This document shows, piece after piece, positions 1 to 8,045 of a stretch of 50,454 nucleotides of DNA. Under the pieces are notes generated by a model that saw nothing but the letters and a program-made list of their open reading frames with translations, had not been told where the DNA came from and did no database searches. The DNA is from an uncultured Treponema sp. (GTDB lineage: Bacteria > Spirochaetota > Spirochaetia > Treponematales > Treponemataceae). The position numbers and the translations under genes were made by a program. Positions within the stretch are counted from its first letter, which is position 1; the number at the start of each line of letters is the position of its first letter. The stretch spans positions 1 to 50,454 of the forward strand of contig CALHVG010000017.1 in assembly GCA_938039145.1 (NCBI GenBank), in the 5' to 3' direction.

Positions 1-65
1 CGCCAACTTTGCTGCCGCTATGCGCGTCAGCAAAGGCACAAATGCAGGTTAAGCGAATGTTATGT
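1..65 (+). other. partial integron attC site (left edge of window)
   Basis: The window opens inside an attC-like site. An 8-bp inverted repeat CTTTGCTG/CAGCAAAG forms the variable stem, followed by the L'-like box GGTTAAGC (48-55) and the R'-like core GTTATGT (59-65). The 15 bases at 45-59 are identical to 3217-3231 in another attC-like site. The left half (R'' and L'') lies outside the window. The R' core resembles the GTTATGC core of Vibrio repeats and the site at 2144-2150. Confidence 0.55.
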
Positions 66-97
66 GGACGCCCGTACTGGGGCGCGAGGAGTTTAAA

Positions 98-1420
98 ATG
101 AATAAAATCGGTAAGTCATTAAAAAACTTAAATTGGAAATTATTTATTTCCCTTTTAATTATGGGATTGTGTCCTACAATTTATACAACATTAAGAGTGT
201 TCTTTTTAGGGGCTTTACCTGGAGATTGGGCATTTTCAATCGCCGGACAGCTTTCGTGGGTAAATCTTATTTACGAAATATTAAATGAAGCGATAGTTCT
301 TCCATTATATTTCTTTATGGGAAAATTTGTTACAGAGAAATCTGAATATACAAACAGGATAAAAACTGGATTGATTATTTCATTTTGTGTTTATGCTGTT
401 TCTTCTGTTTTAATTTGTTGTTTTACAAATCCTCTTTTGGCGATAATGGCTACAAGTAAAGATATTATTACAGAATCTGCTGTGTATATAAGAATAGAAA
501 GTATTGCAAATATATTCTCTCTTCTGGCAACTTTTCTGCTCGTATGTTTGGTAACATTAGGAAAATCAAAATATGTATATATTCTCACAGGTACAAAACT
601 TATATTAAGTGTTATTCTTGATACATTCTTTGTTTCTACATTAAATATATCTGCAAATTTCGGTGTAAACGGAATCGGTTATAGTAATATTGTGGTAAAT
701 CTTATTCTGTTTATAGTTTCAGTTATTTTGCTCAGTAAAAAAGGTTACTTTATTTTCAGTAAGGAAAAACTTTCTTTTGAATGGGCTAAGGATTTTGTAA
801 AAATCGGCGGTATCTCAGGAATAGAATCTTTTGTCAGAAATATTGCTTATATGCTTATGATAAGCCGTATGGTTAATATGGTAAATGAACAGGGTACTTA
901 TTGGGTTGCAAATAGTTTTATCTGGGGATGGTTGCTATTGCCGATTAATCAACTTGGAGAATTGATAAAGCAGGAAGTTAGTACAGATGAAAAGGCGATA
1001 AAAAATAATACGCTCGGATATTTTGCAGTTACAGCGATAGTTTGTCTTGTTTGGTTTATAACAATCCCCGGTTGGAAAGGATTTATGGCAAATGTGCTGC
1101 AATTTTCTGATGTTGATAAATTGTATAGCCTTGTTATGATGCTTCTTGGCTTTTATGTATTGTATGCATTGCAAAATGTATTTGATTGCGAGTTTTACGG
1201 ACTTGGAAAAACAAATTATATGCTTTTTGAATCGATAGTTACCAATTCAATTTATTATGGTATAGCATTTGCTTTGTATCTTGCAGGTAAATGGACTCCG
1301 ACATTGATAAGTATTGCATTGTTATTCGGTGTTGGAAATGCTTTTGACAGTATTGTTTCAGGTGGTGCTTTTGCATATCTTTTGAAGAAAAAAAAGATAA
1401 ACATTCTGGATGTTGAATAA
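98..1420 (+). CDS. MATE-family multidrug/Na+ antiporter-like exporter
   Basis: A 440-residue polytopic inner-membrane protein with about twelve hydrophobic segments and the two-lobed layout of MATE exporters, which use Na+ or H+ gradients to expel organic cations and drugs. The substrate cannot be read from sequence. The start at 98 is preferred over the in-frame ATG at 62 because GAGGAG (86-91) lies six bases upstream, and position 62 falls inside the attC core. The stop overlaps the next ATG by one base (TAATG), so translation of the following phosphatase is probably coupled. The gene is AT-rich compared with the core genes further right and is the first gene after an attC-like site, so it is inferred to be cassette-borne. 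A flippase of the wider MOP superfamily is an alternative, but the length and topology fit MATE well. Confidence 0.8.
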   Translation: MNKIGKSLKNLNWKLFISLLIMGLCPTIYTTLRVFFLGALPGDWAFSIAGQLSWVNLIYEILNEAIVLPLYFFMGKFVTEKSEYTNRIKTGLIISFCVYAVSSVLICCFTNPLLAIMATSKDIITESAVYIRIESIANIFSLLATFLLVCLVTLGKSKYVYILTGTKLILSVILDTFFVSTLNISANFGVNGIGYSNIVVNLILFIVSVILLSKKGYFIFSKEKLSFEWAKDFVKIGGISGIESFVRNIAYMLMISRMVNMVNEQGTYWVANSFIWGWLLLPINQLGELIKQEVSTDEKAIKNNTLGYFAVTAIVCLVWFITIPGWKGFMANVLQFSDVDKLYSLVMMLLGFYVLYALQNVFDCEFYGLGKTNYMLFESIVTNSIYYGIAFALYLAGKWTPTLISIALLFGVGNAFDSIVSGGAFAYLLKKKKINILDVE

Positions 1421-2088
1421 TGAAATTAGTATCAATATATGAACACATGGAAAAAGGTGCTTCAAAAGTACCTGTCGGTCAAAATTGTAAAATCATTTTT
1501 CGTCACTCAATCAGAGGAAAAATAGAGTCTGGAGTTGGACGAGAAGTAGCTCTTACTGACGAAGGAATTGAACTCTGTAAAAGTTTTGGAAGAAATTTGC
1601 AATATGACATCGGATATGTTGCCTCAAGTACTTGTTTACGAAATATTCAAACTTGTGAAAATATCCTTTTAGGGAAAGCCCAAAATAGGAATATTGTAAA
1701 AGCTCCTAATGAAATGGAATATCCACAAACAAAAGATATATTTCTAAGCGATAAAGTTTTCAAAGAGCTAAAATTTAATAATCAAGAAATCATTTTTAAA
1801 TTAAAAAAGGAAGGGGTGGAAGGTTTTAATTCAATACAGGAATCCGCAAAAATAATGCTTGATTATATGTTTTCCAATGGCAATTTAGAGAATACTGTTG
1901 ATTTGTATTGTACGCATGATTTTCAAATGGCTATTCTTTATGCATATTTATTTGACTTTGCTTCGACAAGGAGAAGTATTGAAAATAATAAATGGCCAAT
2001 GATGCTAGAAGGTATGATTCTTTGGGGAGAAAAAAATCATTTCTGGTGTAGTTGGAGAAATGAAATTAGGGAGTTTGTAAACACATAA
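1420..2088 (+). CDS. histidine phosphatase superfamily protein
   Basis: A 222-residue soluble protein. Residues around 27-32 read FRHSIR, matching the RH(G/S) phospho-acceptor motif of the phosphoglycerate-mutase/histidine-phosphatase family. ALTDEGIEL follows in the expected position (family ALTxxGxxQA), and the second catalytic histidine is probably in CTHDFQMA near residue 166. The family transfers phosphate through a phospho-histidine, and substrates range from sugar phosphates to phosphoproteins, so the substrate is unknown. The ATG overlaps the stop of the exporter gene by one base, so the two form an operon within one inferred integron cassette. The stop codon TAA (2086-2088) lies inside the R'' box of the following attC site, as is common for cassette genes. 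Confidence 0.75.
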   Translation: MKLVSIYEHMEKGASKVPVGQNCKIIFRHSIRGKIESGVGREVALTDEGIELCKSFGRNLQYDIGYVASSTCLRNIQTCENILLGKAQNRNIVKAPNEMEYPQTKDIFLSDKVFKELKFNNQEIIFKLKKEGVEGFNSIQESAKIMLDYMFSNGNLENTVDLYCTHDFQMAILYAYLFDFASTRRSIENNKWPMMLEGMILWGEKNHFWCSWRNEIREFVNT

Positions 2089-2150
2089 CACCGTTTTCAA
2101 AGCCGACAAACGGGGCAGAGCCCGTTTGCGGTTTAGCTACATAGTTATGC
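2083..2150 (+). other. integron attC site (complete)
   Basis: The best attC-like site in the window. R'' ACATAAC (2083-2089) and R' GTTATGC (2144-2150) are near-perfect inverse complements. The L''-like box TTCAAAGCCG starts at 2097 and the L'-like box GCGGTTTAGC precedes R'. Between them is a strong variable stem, CAAACGGG/CCCGTTTG. The order R''-L''-stem-L'-R' and the TTCAA(A)GCCGA string match the classical 59-base element. Confidence 0.75.
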
Positions 2151-2192
2151 TCACACGCTATAGGCGTGGTTTTCAGAAAAAGGGGGAATAGG

Positions 2193-3137
2193 ATGGTTTT
2201 TCCAGGTTTAAAAAAATTGGGCAAAGAATTTGGGTTCAAAAATAACGGAACATATTTTTATGGATTTATAAATAATACATATGTTATGTTTGCAGATGGG
2301 GCGAATCAGAAAAATGTGAATTTCATATTTCCAATTGAATTAAATGAAGATGATAAAAAGAAAATTTTATCTTGGAAAAGGAAAGGATATGCAAAAAGTA
2401 TAGATTTTTTTGACGATCAGTCTTTTGATGTTCATATTGTATTTACAGAATATTTTTTACCTTTCAAAATTTCAAAAATAAAAGAAGTAATCGATGACAT
2501 AACTGGGTATATTAAACAAAAATACCCACAAGAAAAATCAAAATGCAGTGGAGATAACTGTATAGCAACAGATGGACTTAATATATTTGATGTTGATGGT
2601 ATTCCGGTTCCAATGTGTTCTTCTTGTACAAAAAGATTAGAAACTAAAATTAACAATGCGTATGAAGATTTTAGGCTCCAACCAAATAATTATCTTCAAG
2701 GTTCAATAGCAGCAATAGTTTTTTCTATTCCTGGAATATTAGTAACATTCATTTTATTTTTGTTAGGTAGAATCGCAGGTGCGTCAGGTTTAATATATTT
2801 TTATCTTTCACAAAAAGGCTATGTTTGGGCAAAAGGCAAAATGAACAAGATGGGTGTACTTATAATTTCTTTAATAAGTTTGGTATATACGGCTTTTGGA
2901 GTATATTTAAGTTATATTGCTGTTATTATAAAAGAAGTATTAAAGCTTCCAGAAATAAAAGGGTATCCAATATTTGAAATTGTAAAGCTTTCTTTTGAAT
3001 CAGTAAGAGAACCTGAAGTCAAAAGAGAATTACTTACAAATATATATTTATCGTTGTTTTTGTGTGGTATTTGTATTTTACTAAATATGATTCAGTTATT
3101 AAAATCAACTGGCAAGGTAAAAATAAAAAAAGCATAA
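2193..3137 (+). CDS. zinc-ribbon integral membrane protein of unknown function
   Basis: A 314-residue protein that I do not recognise as a named family. The N-terminal half is soluble with many charged residues. Near its end there is a potential four-cysteine metal site: CSGDNC, then about 20 residues later CSSC. The C-terminal half has three or four hydrophobic segments, including a GASGLIYFYLSQKGYVWAKGK loop between two of them, and ends in a basic tail. The ATG at 2193 is chosen over an upstream in-frame GTG at 2166 because AAGGGGG (2180-2186) sits seven bases before it and 2166 lies close to the attC core. It is the only gene between two attC-like sites, so it is inferred to be a single-gene cassette. 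Its stop TAA lies inside the R'' box of the next attC. It could be an envelope sensor, but no function is claimed. Confidence 0.7.
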   Translation: MVFPGLKKLGKEFGFKNNGTYFYGFINNTYVMFADGANQKNVNFIFPIELNEDDKKKILSWKRKGYAKSIDFFDDQSFDVHIVFTEYFLPFKISKIKEVIDDITGYIKQKYPQEKSKCSGDNCIATDGLNIFDVDGIPVPMCSSCTKRLETKINNAYEDFRLQPNNYLQGSIAAIVFSIPGILVTFILFLLGRIAGASGLIYFYLSQKGYVWAKGKMNKMGVLIISLISLVYTAFGVYLSYIAVIIKEVLKLPEIKGYPIFEIVKLSFESVREPEVKRELLTNIYLSLFLCGICILLNMIQLLKSTGKVKIKKA

Positions 3138-3237
3138 CAAGGTTTTCAAAGCCGATAAAACCTTTGCGCTGAAACTTGCAGTTGCAAGTTCCGTGTCAAG
3201 CTCTGGCAGGGCAATACAGGTTAAGCGAATGGTATAC
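3132..3237 (+). other. integron attC site (long, partly degenerate)
   Basis: R'' GCATAAC (3132-3138) contains the stop of the preceding gene. L''-like TTCAAAGCCGATA follows, then a central stem AACTTGCA/TGCAAGTT, then L'-like CAGGTTAAGCGAATG, identical over 15 bases to the site at the window start. The R' core reads GGTATAC instead of GTTATGC, so recombination activity may be weakened. It is about 106 nt, longer than the site at 2083. Confidence 0.6.
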
Positions 3238-3422
3238 GGGCGTCTCTCAGGGGTGTTTATATATAGAAAAATTTACATATTTTAAACATGAATTGAAATT
3301 CTTGTGATATAATTTCGATTGTATGTTCTATGTTCTCAATGAGAGGAAAAATAGGTCTTTAGAGTATAGTATGATTTTTTATTTACGACCACTTGACACA
3401 TTTTTTCTAGTTACTCAAAATT

Positions 3423-3472
3423 CACAACACAACACAACACAACACAACACAACACAACACAACACAACACAA
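3423..3472. repeat. pentanucleotide microsatellite (CACAA)10
   Basis: Ten perfect copies of CACAA run from 3423 to 3472, followed by a short ACTATA-type repeat. The tract lies in the intergenic region about 210 bases upstream of the large lipoprotein gene and is in no recognisable reading frame. Such tracts can change copy number by slipped-strand mispairing. Here that would alter promoter or leader spacing rather than a reading frame. Confidence 0.95.
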
Positions 3473-3482
3473 CTATAACTAT

Positions 3483-3665
3483 AACTCTGCCCGAAATAAT
3501 TTTTCGGGCTACTCGCATTTTAAAGATTGCCGTGTCGAATACGGCAATGACATTAAGCCGCATTCTATTTTCTCAACAAGGATACAAGCCCATGAAGTAG
3601 GACGAACACAAGCGCCCTATAGCATGGGCTTTAAATATTTTAAATCTGCGGTCTATGACCGTAAA
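3483..3665. other. intergenic hairpin cluster upstream of lipoprotein gene
   Basis: The rest of the 3238-3682 gap holds four consecutive inverted repeats: CCCGAAA/TTTCGGG, ATTGCCGT/ACGGCAAT, AGCCCATG/CATGGGCT and CGGTC/GACCG. No run of T directly follows the first three, so they do not look like simple terminators. They may form a structured 5' leader of the gene at 3683. I recognise no riboswitch class. Confidence 0.45.
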
Positions 3666-3682
3666 AAGAAGGAGTTTTTTGT

Positions 3683-6223
3683 ATGAAAAATTTATTTAAA
3701 TCCCGAAGATTAGATTTAATAGGAATACTTGCGCTTTTTACAGCAGTATTGTTTATGTTCAATTTCGCTTCCTGTCAAACTGAGTTAGAAAGCACTGCTT
3801 ACTTCACCGTAACATTCGATGCAAACGGTGGAAGCGAAGTTTCTTCTCAAAAGATAGAAAGCGGAAAGACGGCAACTTTACCAAATTCAACAAAAACAGG
3901 TTATTATTTAAGCGGTTGGTATAATGGAAAAACACTTTTTGACTTTAGTACACCAATTACAAGCGATCTTACACTAAAAGCGAAATGGACGGCATATACT
4001 GACTATTCCGTGTTTTATGCTGATGGAGTAAATGATGCTGAGATTACAGTTCCAACGGACAGTACAAAGTATAGAGCAGGTTCTACAGTAACGGTTTTGT
4101 TTGATGGAATTGGAAAACGCCCTGGTTATAATTTTATAGGTTGGAGCGACGGCGAAAATACTTATACTTCCGGCGGCACAACTACTTTTGAGATGGGAAC
4201 ACGTAATGTTACGCTTACAGCACTTTGGGAAACTAATATCAAAGTTTCTTTCTCCGATGATTCAATAAATCTTTTGCCGCTAAAATCTGCCACAATAGAT
4301 GTAACGGTAACGAATCCGGATTCCTTAAGCCTTACTTTTAGTGTAAGCTCGAGTTCATATTCTAATGTAAGTGCAACTTGGGATCCAACAAACAAGCAGA
4401 TTAAGCTTACAAACAACTTGCCGTATCTTTTTGCTGATAAAATTACAATTACTTTTGAAAACACAACTTACCCAATTTCAAAAACACTAAATGTAACAAG
4501 TCTTGTCAGCGACTCTGACATAGACGGAACCCTTACTGTAAACTCTGCTGAAAGCACAACACTTTCCGATTGGACGCAGTTAACGTATAGCACAGAGAAA
4601 AAAGTCTATATCTACAAGTTGAACTGCTCAAAAGCGAATGTTGCGTATAGAATTTTAAATGCCGACAGTGTTTCTGCGATAAAATCTGCTATGCAAGCTG
4701 CCGGAATCACAGTAATTGACAGTAAATACTATTTGTTTGATTCTTCTTCAAATCAAATTGCAAATGTAGATACAGGTGATTTAAGTGTTACTCCGGAAAA
4801 AAATTGCACTTATTATCTTGTAGTTTATCCATATTACTACAATAGCTCCGATTCCACACAATATGTTGGAAGCACCGCAATCTATACTTATTCTGTAAGT
4901 GCTATAACATCGCTTTCCCTTTCTAAAAACTCTGTAACGCTTGATGCAGGCGGATATATAGATATACCTGTAACCTATGCAGGGGCTGGAGGGTATAAAA
5001 CTCCAAGTTTTACGGTAACAGCAAGCGGTTCAAATAGTACCAACTCAAAACCCACAAACTATGCTTATGGAACAATGACCGACAATGGAAACGGAACCGG
5101 TACTTTAAAAATCAGGGCGATGAACCCGGGTGGAAGCAATACAATAACGCTTACAGATTCAGTTTCCGCTCTTACTGCTACATGCACAGTAACCGTAAAC
5201 CTTAATACAAGCTCTATTGACGCAATAATTTCCAATATTGGAAGTAAAACCAGTACAACATTAAGTGATTACACACAGGGAACATTTACAAACCAAAAAG
5301 GCTCATTTGTATACTCGGTAGATCTTACAAGTGGTAAAAACTACACTTTTGAATCTTCCGACTCAAATACAAGCATATTACCTTCAAAAGTAGATAGCGT
5401 ATTCATTCTGTATGATTCAGACGGTGCATATTTAAAAACGTGGGATGATTCATTAACCTACGTTCCAGAAAGAAACGGCACTTATTATTTAGTTTGCCGC
5501 CCTTATACTGTGAGTAACAACGGTAACTTTGCAGTTCATGTATATGAAACAAAACCGATTACCGGCCTCGCATTTTCACAAAATACTTTGAGTATAAAAT
5601 CCGGATCGACGGCAACGCTTACTGCAACTTACACAGTCCCGGCAGGCGCAAGTCCAGTTTTTAGTGTTTCTTCAAGTGCAAACTATGGAAGAAATTATAT
5701 AGCAAATGCAAGTTTTACCCAAAATGGAAGCGGCAGCGAAACTATTACGGTTTATGGAGTTCTTCCCGGAACTGCTACAATTACCTTAACTGATAGTGTT
5801 TCTTTGTTAAGCACTCAATGTACTGTAACAGTCAGCATTGATAGTTCTTCTGCAACAGATATTTCATCTAGTTCAATCGGAAATGCGGCAAGCACAACAC
5901 AAAGCGATTGGACACAAGTTGCTCTTACAAGTGCCGGTCAGGCAAGTGTCTATAAAATCTCACTTGAAGCAAATAAAACTTATACTTTTGAAATAGCAGA
6001 TTCAGGTTGTAACCCCGGCATGGTGGTAAACGGAACAAAAGTTGATGCTATGTTTAGTTTATATGATTCAAGTTCCACTGTTATAAGTCAGTTAGACGGT
6101 TCAAGTTCTGACGACAAAATTACAGTAACTCCGCAAAGTAATGCAAGCTATTACTTTATTGTAAGTCCATATGATGCCGGAAGAACGGGAGCTGCGGCAT
6201 TCCACGTGTATGTGAGTGAGTAA
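3683..6223 (+). CDS. large InlB-repeat surface lipoprotein
   Basis: An 846-residue predicted lipoprotein. A basic hydrophobic leader ends in FASC, with the lipidated cysteine near residue 31. Next come two Listeria-Bacteroides (InlB_B) repeats with the VTFDANGG...GYYLSGWYNG...LKAKW pattern. The remainder is serine/threonine-rich and contains three related modules, each with a TTLSDWTQ/TTLSDYTQ-like string followed by a beta-rich segment ending YYLVVYPY/YYLVCRPY/YYFIVSPY. These resemble pre-peptidase C-terminal or Ig-like beta-sandwich domains, separated by Big-like modules. This architecture suggests a repetitive outer-surface adhesin or glycan binder; no catalytic domain is visible. AAGGAG lies upstream of the ATG. 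Position in the cassette region, low GC and the upstream pentanucleotide tract suggest a variable, horizontally acquired surface protein. Confidence 0.8.
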   Translation: MKNLFKSRRLDLIGILALFTAVLFMFNFASCQTELESTAYFTVTFDANGGSEVSSQKIESGKTATLPNSTKTGYYLSGWYNGKTLFDFSTPITSDLTLKAKWTAYTDYSVFYADGVNDAEITVPTDSTKYRAGSTVTVLFDGIGKRPGYNFIGWSDGENTYTSGGTTTFEMGTRNVTLTALWETNIKVSFSDDSINLLPLKSATIDVTVTNPDSLSLTFSVSSSSYSNVSATWDPTNKQIKLTNNLPYLFADKITITFENTTYPISKTLNVTSLVSDSDIDGTLTVNSAESTTLSDWTQLTYSTEKKVYIYKLNCSKANVAYRILNADSVSAIKSAMQAAGITVIDSKYYLFDSSSNQIANVDTGDLSVTPEKNCTYYLVVYPYYYNSSDSTQYVGSTAIYTYSVSAITSLSLSKNSVTLDAGGYIDIPVTYAGAGGYKTPSFTVTASGSNSTNSKPTNYAYGTMTDNGNGTGTLKIRAMNPGGSNTITLTDSVSALTATCTVTVNLNTSSIDAIISNIGSKTSTTLSDYTQGTFTNQKGSFVYSVDLTSGKNYTFESSDSNTSILPSKVDSVFILYDSDGAYLKTWDDSLTYVPERNGTYYLVCRPYTVSNNGNFAVHVYETKPITGLAFSQNTLSIKSGSTATLTATYTVPAGASPVFSVSSSANYGRNYIANASFTQNGSGSETITVYGVLPGTATITLTDSVSLLSTQCTVTVSIDSSSATDISSSSIGNAASTTQSDWTQVALTSAGQASVYKISLEANKTYTFEIADSGCNPGMVVNGTKVDAMFSLYDSSSTVISQLDGSSSDDKITVTPQSNASYYFIVSPYDAGRTGAAAFHVYVSE

Positions 6224-6226
6224 AAA

Positions 6227-7668
6227 ATGAACAAAGAAATTTCATCGAACATTAGCATAAAATCTCTTTCAAGCCTTTTAGCCGACAAGAATTTTATTTC
6301 TTTGTCAGATGAAATTTCCAGTTTTAATCCGTTCAAAGTTTTAAAATTGGAAAGCCACGAAATAAGACATTCAAATGTTTTGGCGTGGCTTTTTAATCCA
6401 AATGAATCTCATAATCATGGAACTAAGTTTTTAGAAGGCTTATTTTAGACAATGCAGTTGGCATTGTCTAAAAACGCTGCGAGTTTGCTTATCGCAAACA
6501 TCGCCTATTGATTGCACTTTTTCATTTCGTTGCAAAAGTGCGGCAATTCGCCAATCCTCGCCTTTTGATAAAGGCTGCGGTTGCCGAATTTATAGGAATA
6601 ATTTTTGTATGCAGTTGCTTCAAACCCTGATGAAGAGTCTGAAAAAATTAAAAATATTCAAAATGTAATTTTTACTTTTAGTAAAAACAGAGGCTTTACT
6701 GTAAAGGTTCAAAGGGAAGTAAAAACATATAAAAATCATTCCACAGACTTAATTATTGAATGTTATAGCAATGTTGAAAAAGCAGATCCTTTTGTGATTT
6801 TAATAGAAAATAAAATTTATTCTAAGCAGTCAAAAAATCAACTTTATGATTATTTAAAATTTGTAGAGGAAAAATATGATAACTCAATAATCTTACCGGT
6901 TTATCTTACGCTTGATGAAAATGATGAACCGTCTGAAAATCTAAAATCTGAGTATTTTCATATAACATATTTTAAAATTGTAGAAATATTAAAAAATCTT
7001 ATTTCTTATAAAACTTCTTTAGGCAACGCTGCAGATGATTTTATTTTATATTACATAAAGATTTTGGAGGAACTTTTGGGGACGAATACAAAAGAGCAGG
7101 AATTTGCCAAAGAAATTTATAGGCAATATAGAGAAATTATTGATTTTATTTTAGAAAATGGAGAAAGTTCTATTTTAGAAGCTGGTTCAAATTTTATAGA
7201 AAAATTTAATTCTGATGCAGATGTTAATACAAAACTTGAAAAATATGAGAAAGGAAATAAAAGATTTTTCCATTTGCTGATACCGTCATAAAAAATACTA
7301 CAGATGGAAGAGAAAAAGACTGGCAGAATGGAAATGTCTGTGGTTATTTTTTTCAATTATTTGAAGATAAAAATACAGAAAACGGTCTAAGTGGAAATCT
7401 TTATTTAAAAGTCGAAGTTGGACCATTTGATGATTCTAATAAACGTACAGAATTTTTAAATATTTTGAAAGGGAATGGATTTAATTTTAAAGGTTATGGT
7501 AATTCTACTTATACAAGAATTCAATACAAGAAAGGACATTCATCAATGAAAATTGAAGATATAACCAACGTAGATGAAATTTCGGAAAAAATGAAAAAAC
7601 TCTTTGAAAAAACAAAAGATTTGAGAGAAAACTTACATAAAAGCATAGAAAAATATAATGAAAAATAA
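6227..7668 (+). pseudogene. disrupted PD-(D/E)XK nuclease-family gene
   Basis: Three in-line pieces make one broken gene. Piece one (6227-6448) holds the N-terminal ESHEIRHSNVLAWLFNP hallmark of the PDDEXK_4 nuclease family. Piece two (6605-7291) carries the catalytic core, with STDLIIE followed by FVILIENKI (the D...ExK motif) and a Q in KNQL. Piece three (about 7273-7668) is the C-terminal tail. Pieces one and two are separated by a palindromic insertion flanked by TA. Removing 162 bases restores an open frame reading GLF-YAVASNP. Pieces two and three are split by a frameshift at a run of five T (7265-7269); one extra T would restore the frame. The gene begins three bases after the lipoprotein stop. 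Family members are often restriction- or defence-associated, but no partner methylase is here. Either lesion alone would inactivate the protein. Confidence 0.75.
6448..6607 (+). mobile_element. palindromic MITE-like insertion in nuclease gene
   Basis: About 160 non-coding bases interrupt the nuclease frame, bordered by TA on both sides (6446-6447 and 6608-6609), as if TA were duplicated. It begins with a 13-bp perfect hairpin, TTTTAGACAATGC/GCATTGTCTAAAA (6443-6473). Then comes TAAAAACGCTGCGAGTTT (6469-6486), shared exactly with 9656-9673. Further hairpins follow: GTTTGC/GCAAAC, GCACTTTT/AAAAGTGC and CGGCAA/TTGCCG enclosing GCCTTT/AAAGGC. No transposase is present, so it would need to be mobilised in trans. 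Its terminal inverted repeats are not obvious. Confidence 0.6.
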
Positions 7669-7673
7669 ATAGC

Positions 7674-7730
7674 ACATAACAAGTAGTTCAACGCAGACAA
7701 GTTGTGTTGCGGTTTAAAATAATGTTAGCT
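7674..7730 (+). other. integron attC site (last of array)
   Basis: A compact 57-nt site: R'' ACATAAC (7674-7680), L''-like TTCAACGCAGACAA, a short loop, TTGTGTTGCGG, L'-like GCGGTTTAA and R'-like GTTAGCT (7724-7730). The central arms CGCA-ACAA and TTGT-TGCG pair with an unpaired G in each arm, reminiscent of the extrahelical bases in attC hairpins. It marks the right end of the array before the ilvC region. Confidence 0.6.
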
Positions 7731-7909
7731 AGATTGCCCTCACAGGGGCAGGGCAACCGCATTATAATTTTTTGTAGAAAAAAACATGAAATTTTGTAAA
7801 AATCATCACTTTTTTACGCAAAATCGGGGCGAATCTGTGAAATTGTTTCACTTTACTCAATTCTTTGGAGAATATATAATTTTGTAAGAAAGTGCTAGGG
7901 TATGTAGCC

Positions 7910-7982
7910 GTGCCGAAGGCAGGATTTTTAAAGCCCCGTGATGGGGCTTTAAAAAGACCGAGCGGATAGCGGGCGGCGGAAC
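7910..7982 (-). repeat. dispersed palindromic repeat, copy 1 (inverted relative to 18862-18933)
   Basis: This 73-base block reappears as its reverse complement at 18862-18933 with only a few differences. It holds a central hairpin AAAGCCCC/GGGGCTTT flanked by GTGCCGAAGGCAGGAT on one side and GACCGAGCGGATAGCGGG on the other. It lies between the last attC and ilvC. It is followed by a second hairpin CTTTGCCCG/CGGGCAAAG (about 7992-8014) in the ilvC leader, which lacks a T-run and so does not look like a terminator. Confidence 0.8.
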
Positions 7983-8045
7983 ACCCGACCCTTTGCCCGT
8001 TTTCGGGCAAAGGGGGGCATCCAAAAGAAAAAAGAGGACTGTAAG

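Noticed and set aside
3423..3472. A short regular repeat that could be mistaken for a CRISPR array
   Set aside because: Unit length is five bases with no spacers and no cas genes nearby; it is a microsatellite.
7762..8010. An 82-residue minus-strand frame between the last attC and ilvC
   Set aside because: It reads through the dispersed palindromic repeat and has no start signal; composition follows the repeat rather than coding sequence.
7983..8045. The CTTTGCCCG/CGGGCAAAG hairpin before ilvC as an attenuator or T-box
   Set aside because: No T run follows, no leader peptide rich in branched-chain codons is visible, and no T-box motif is seen.
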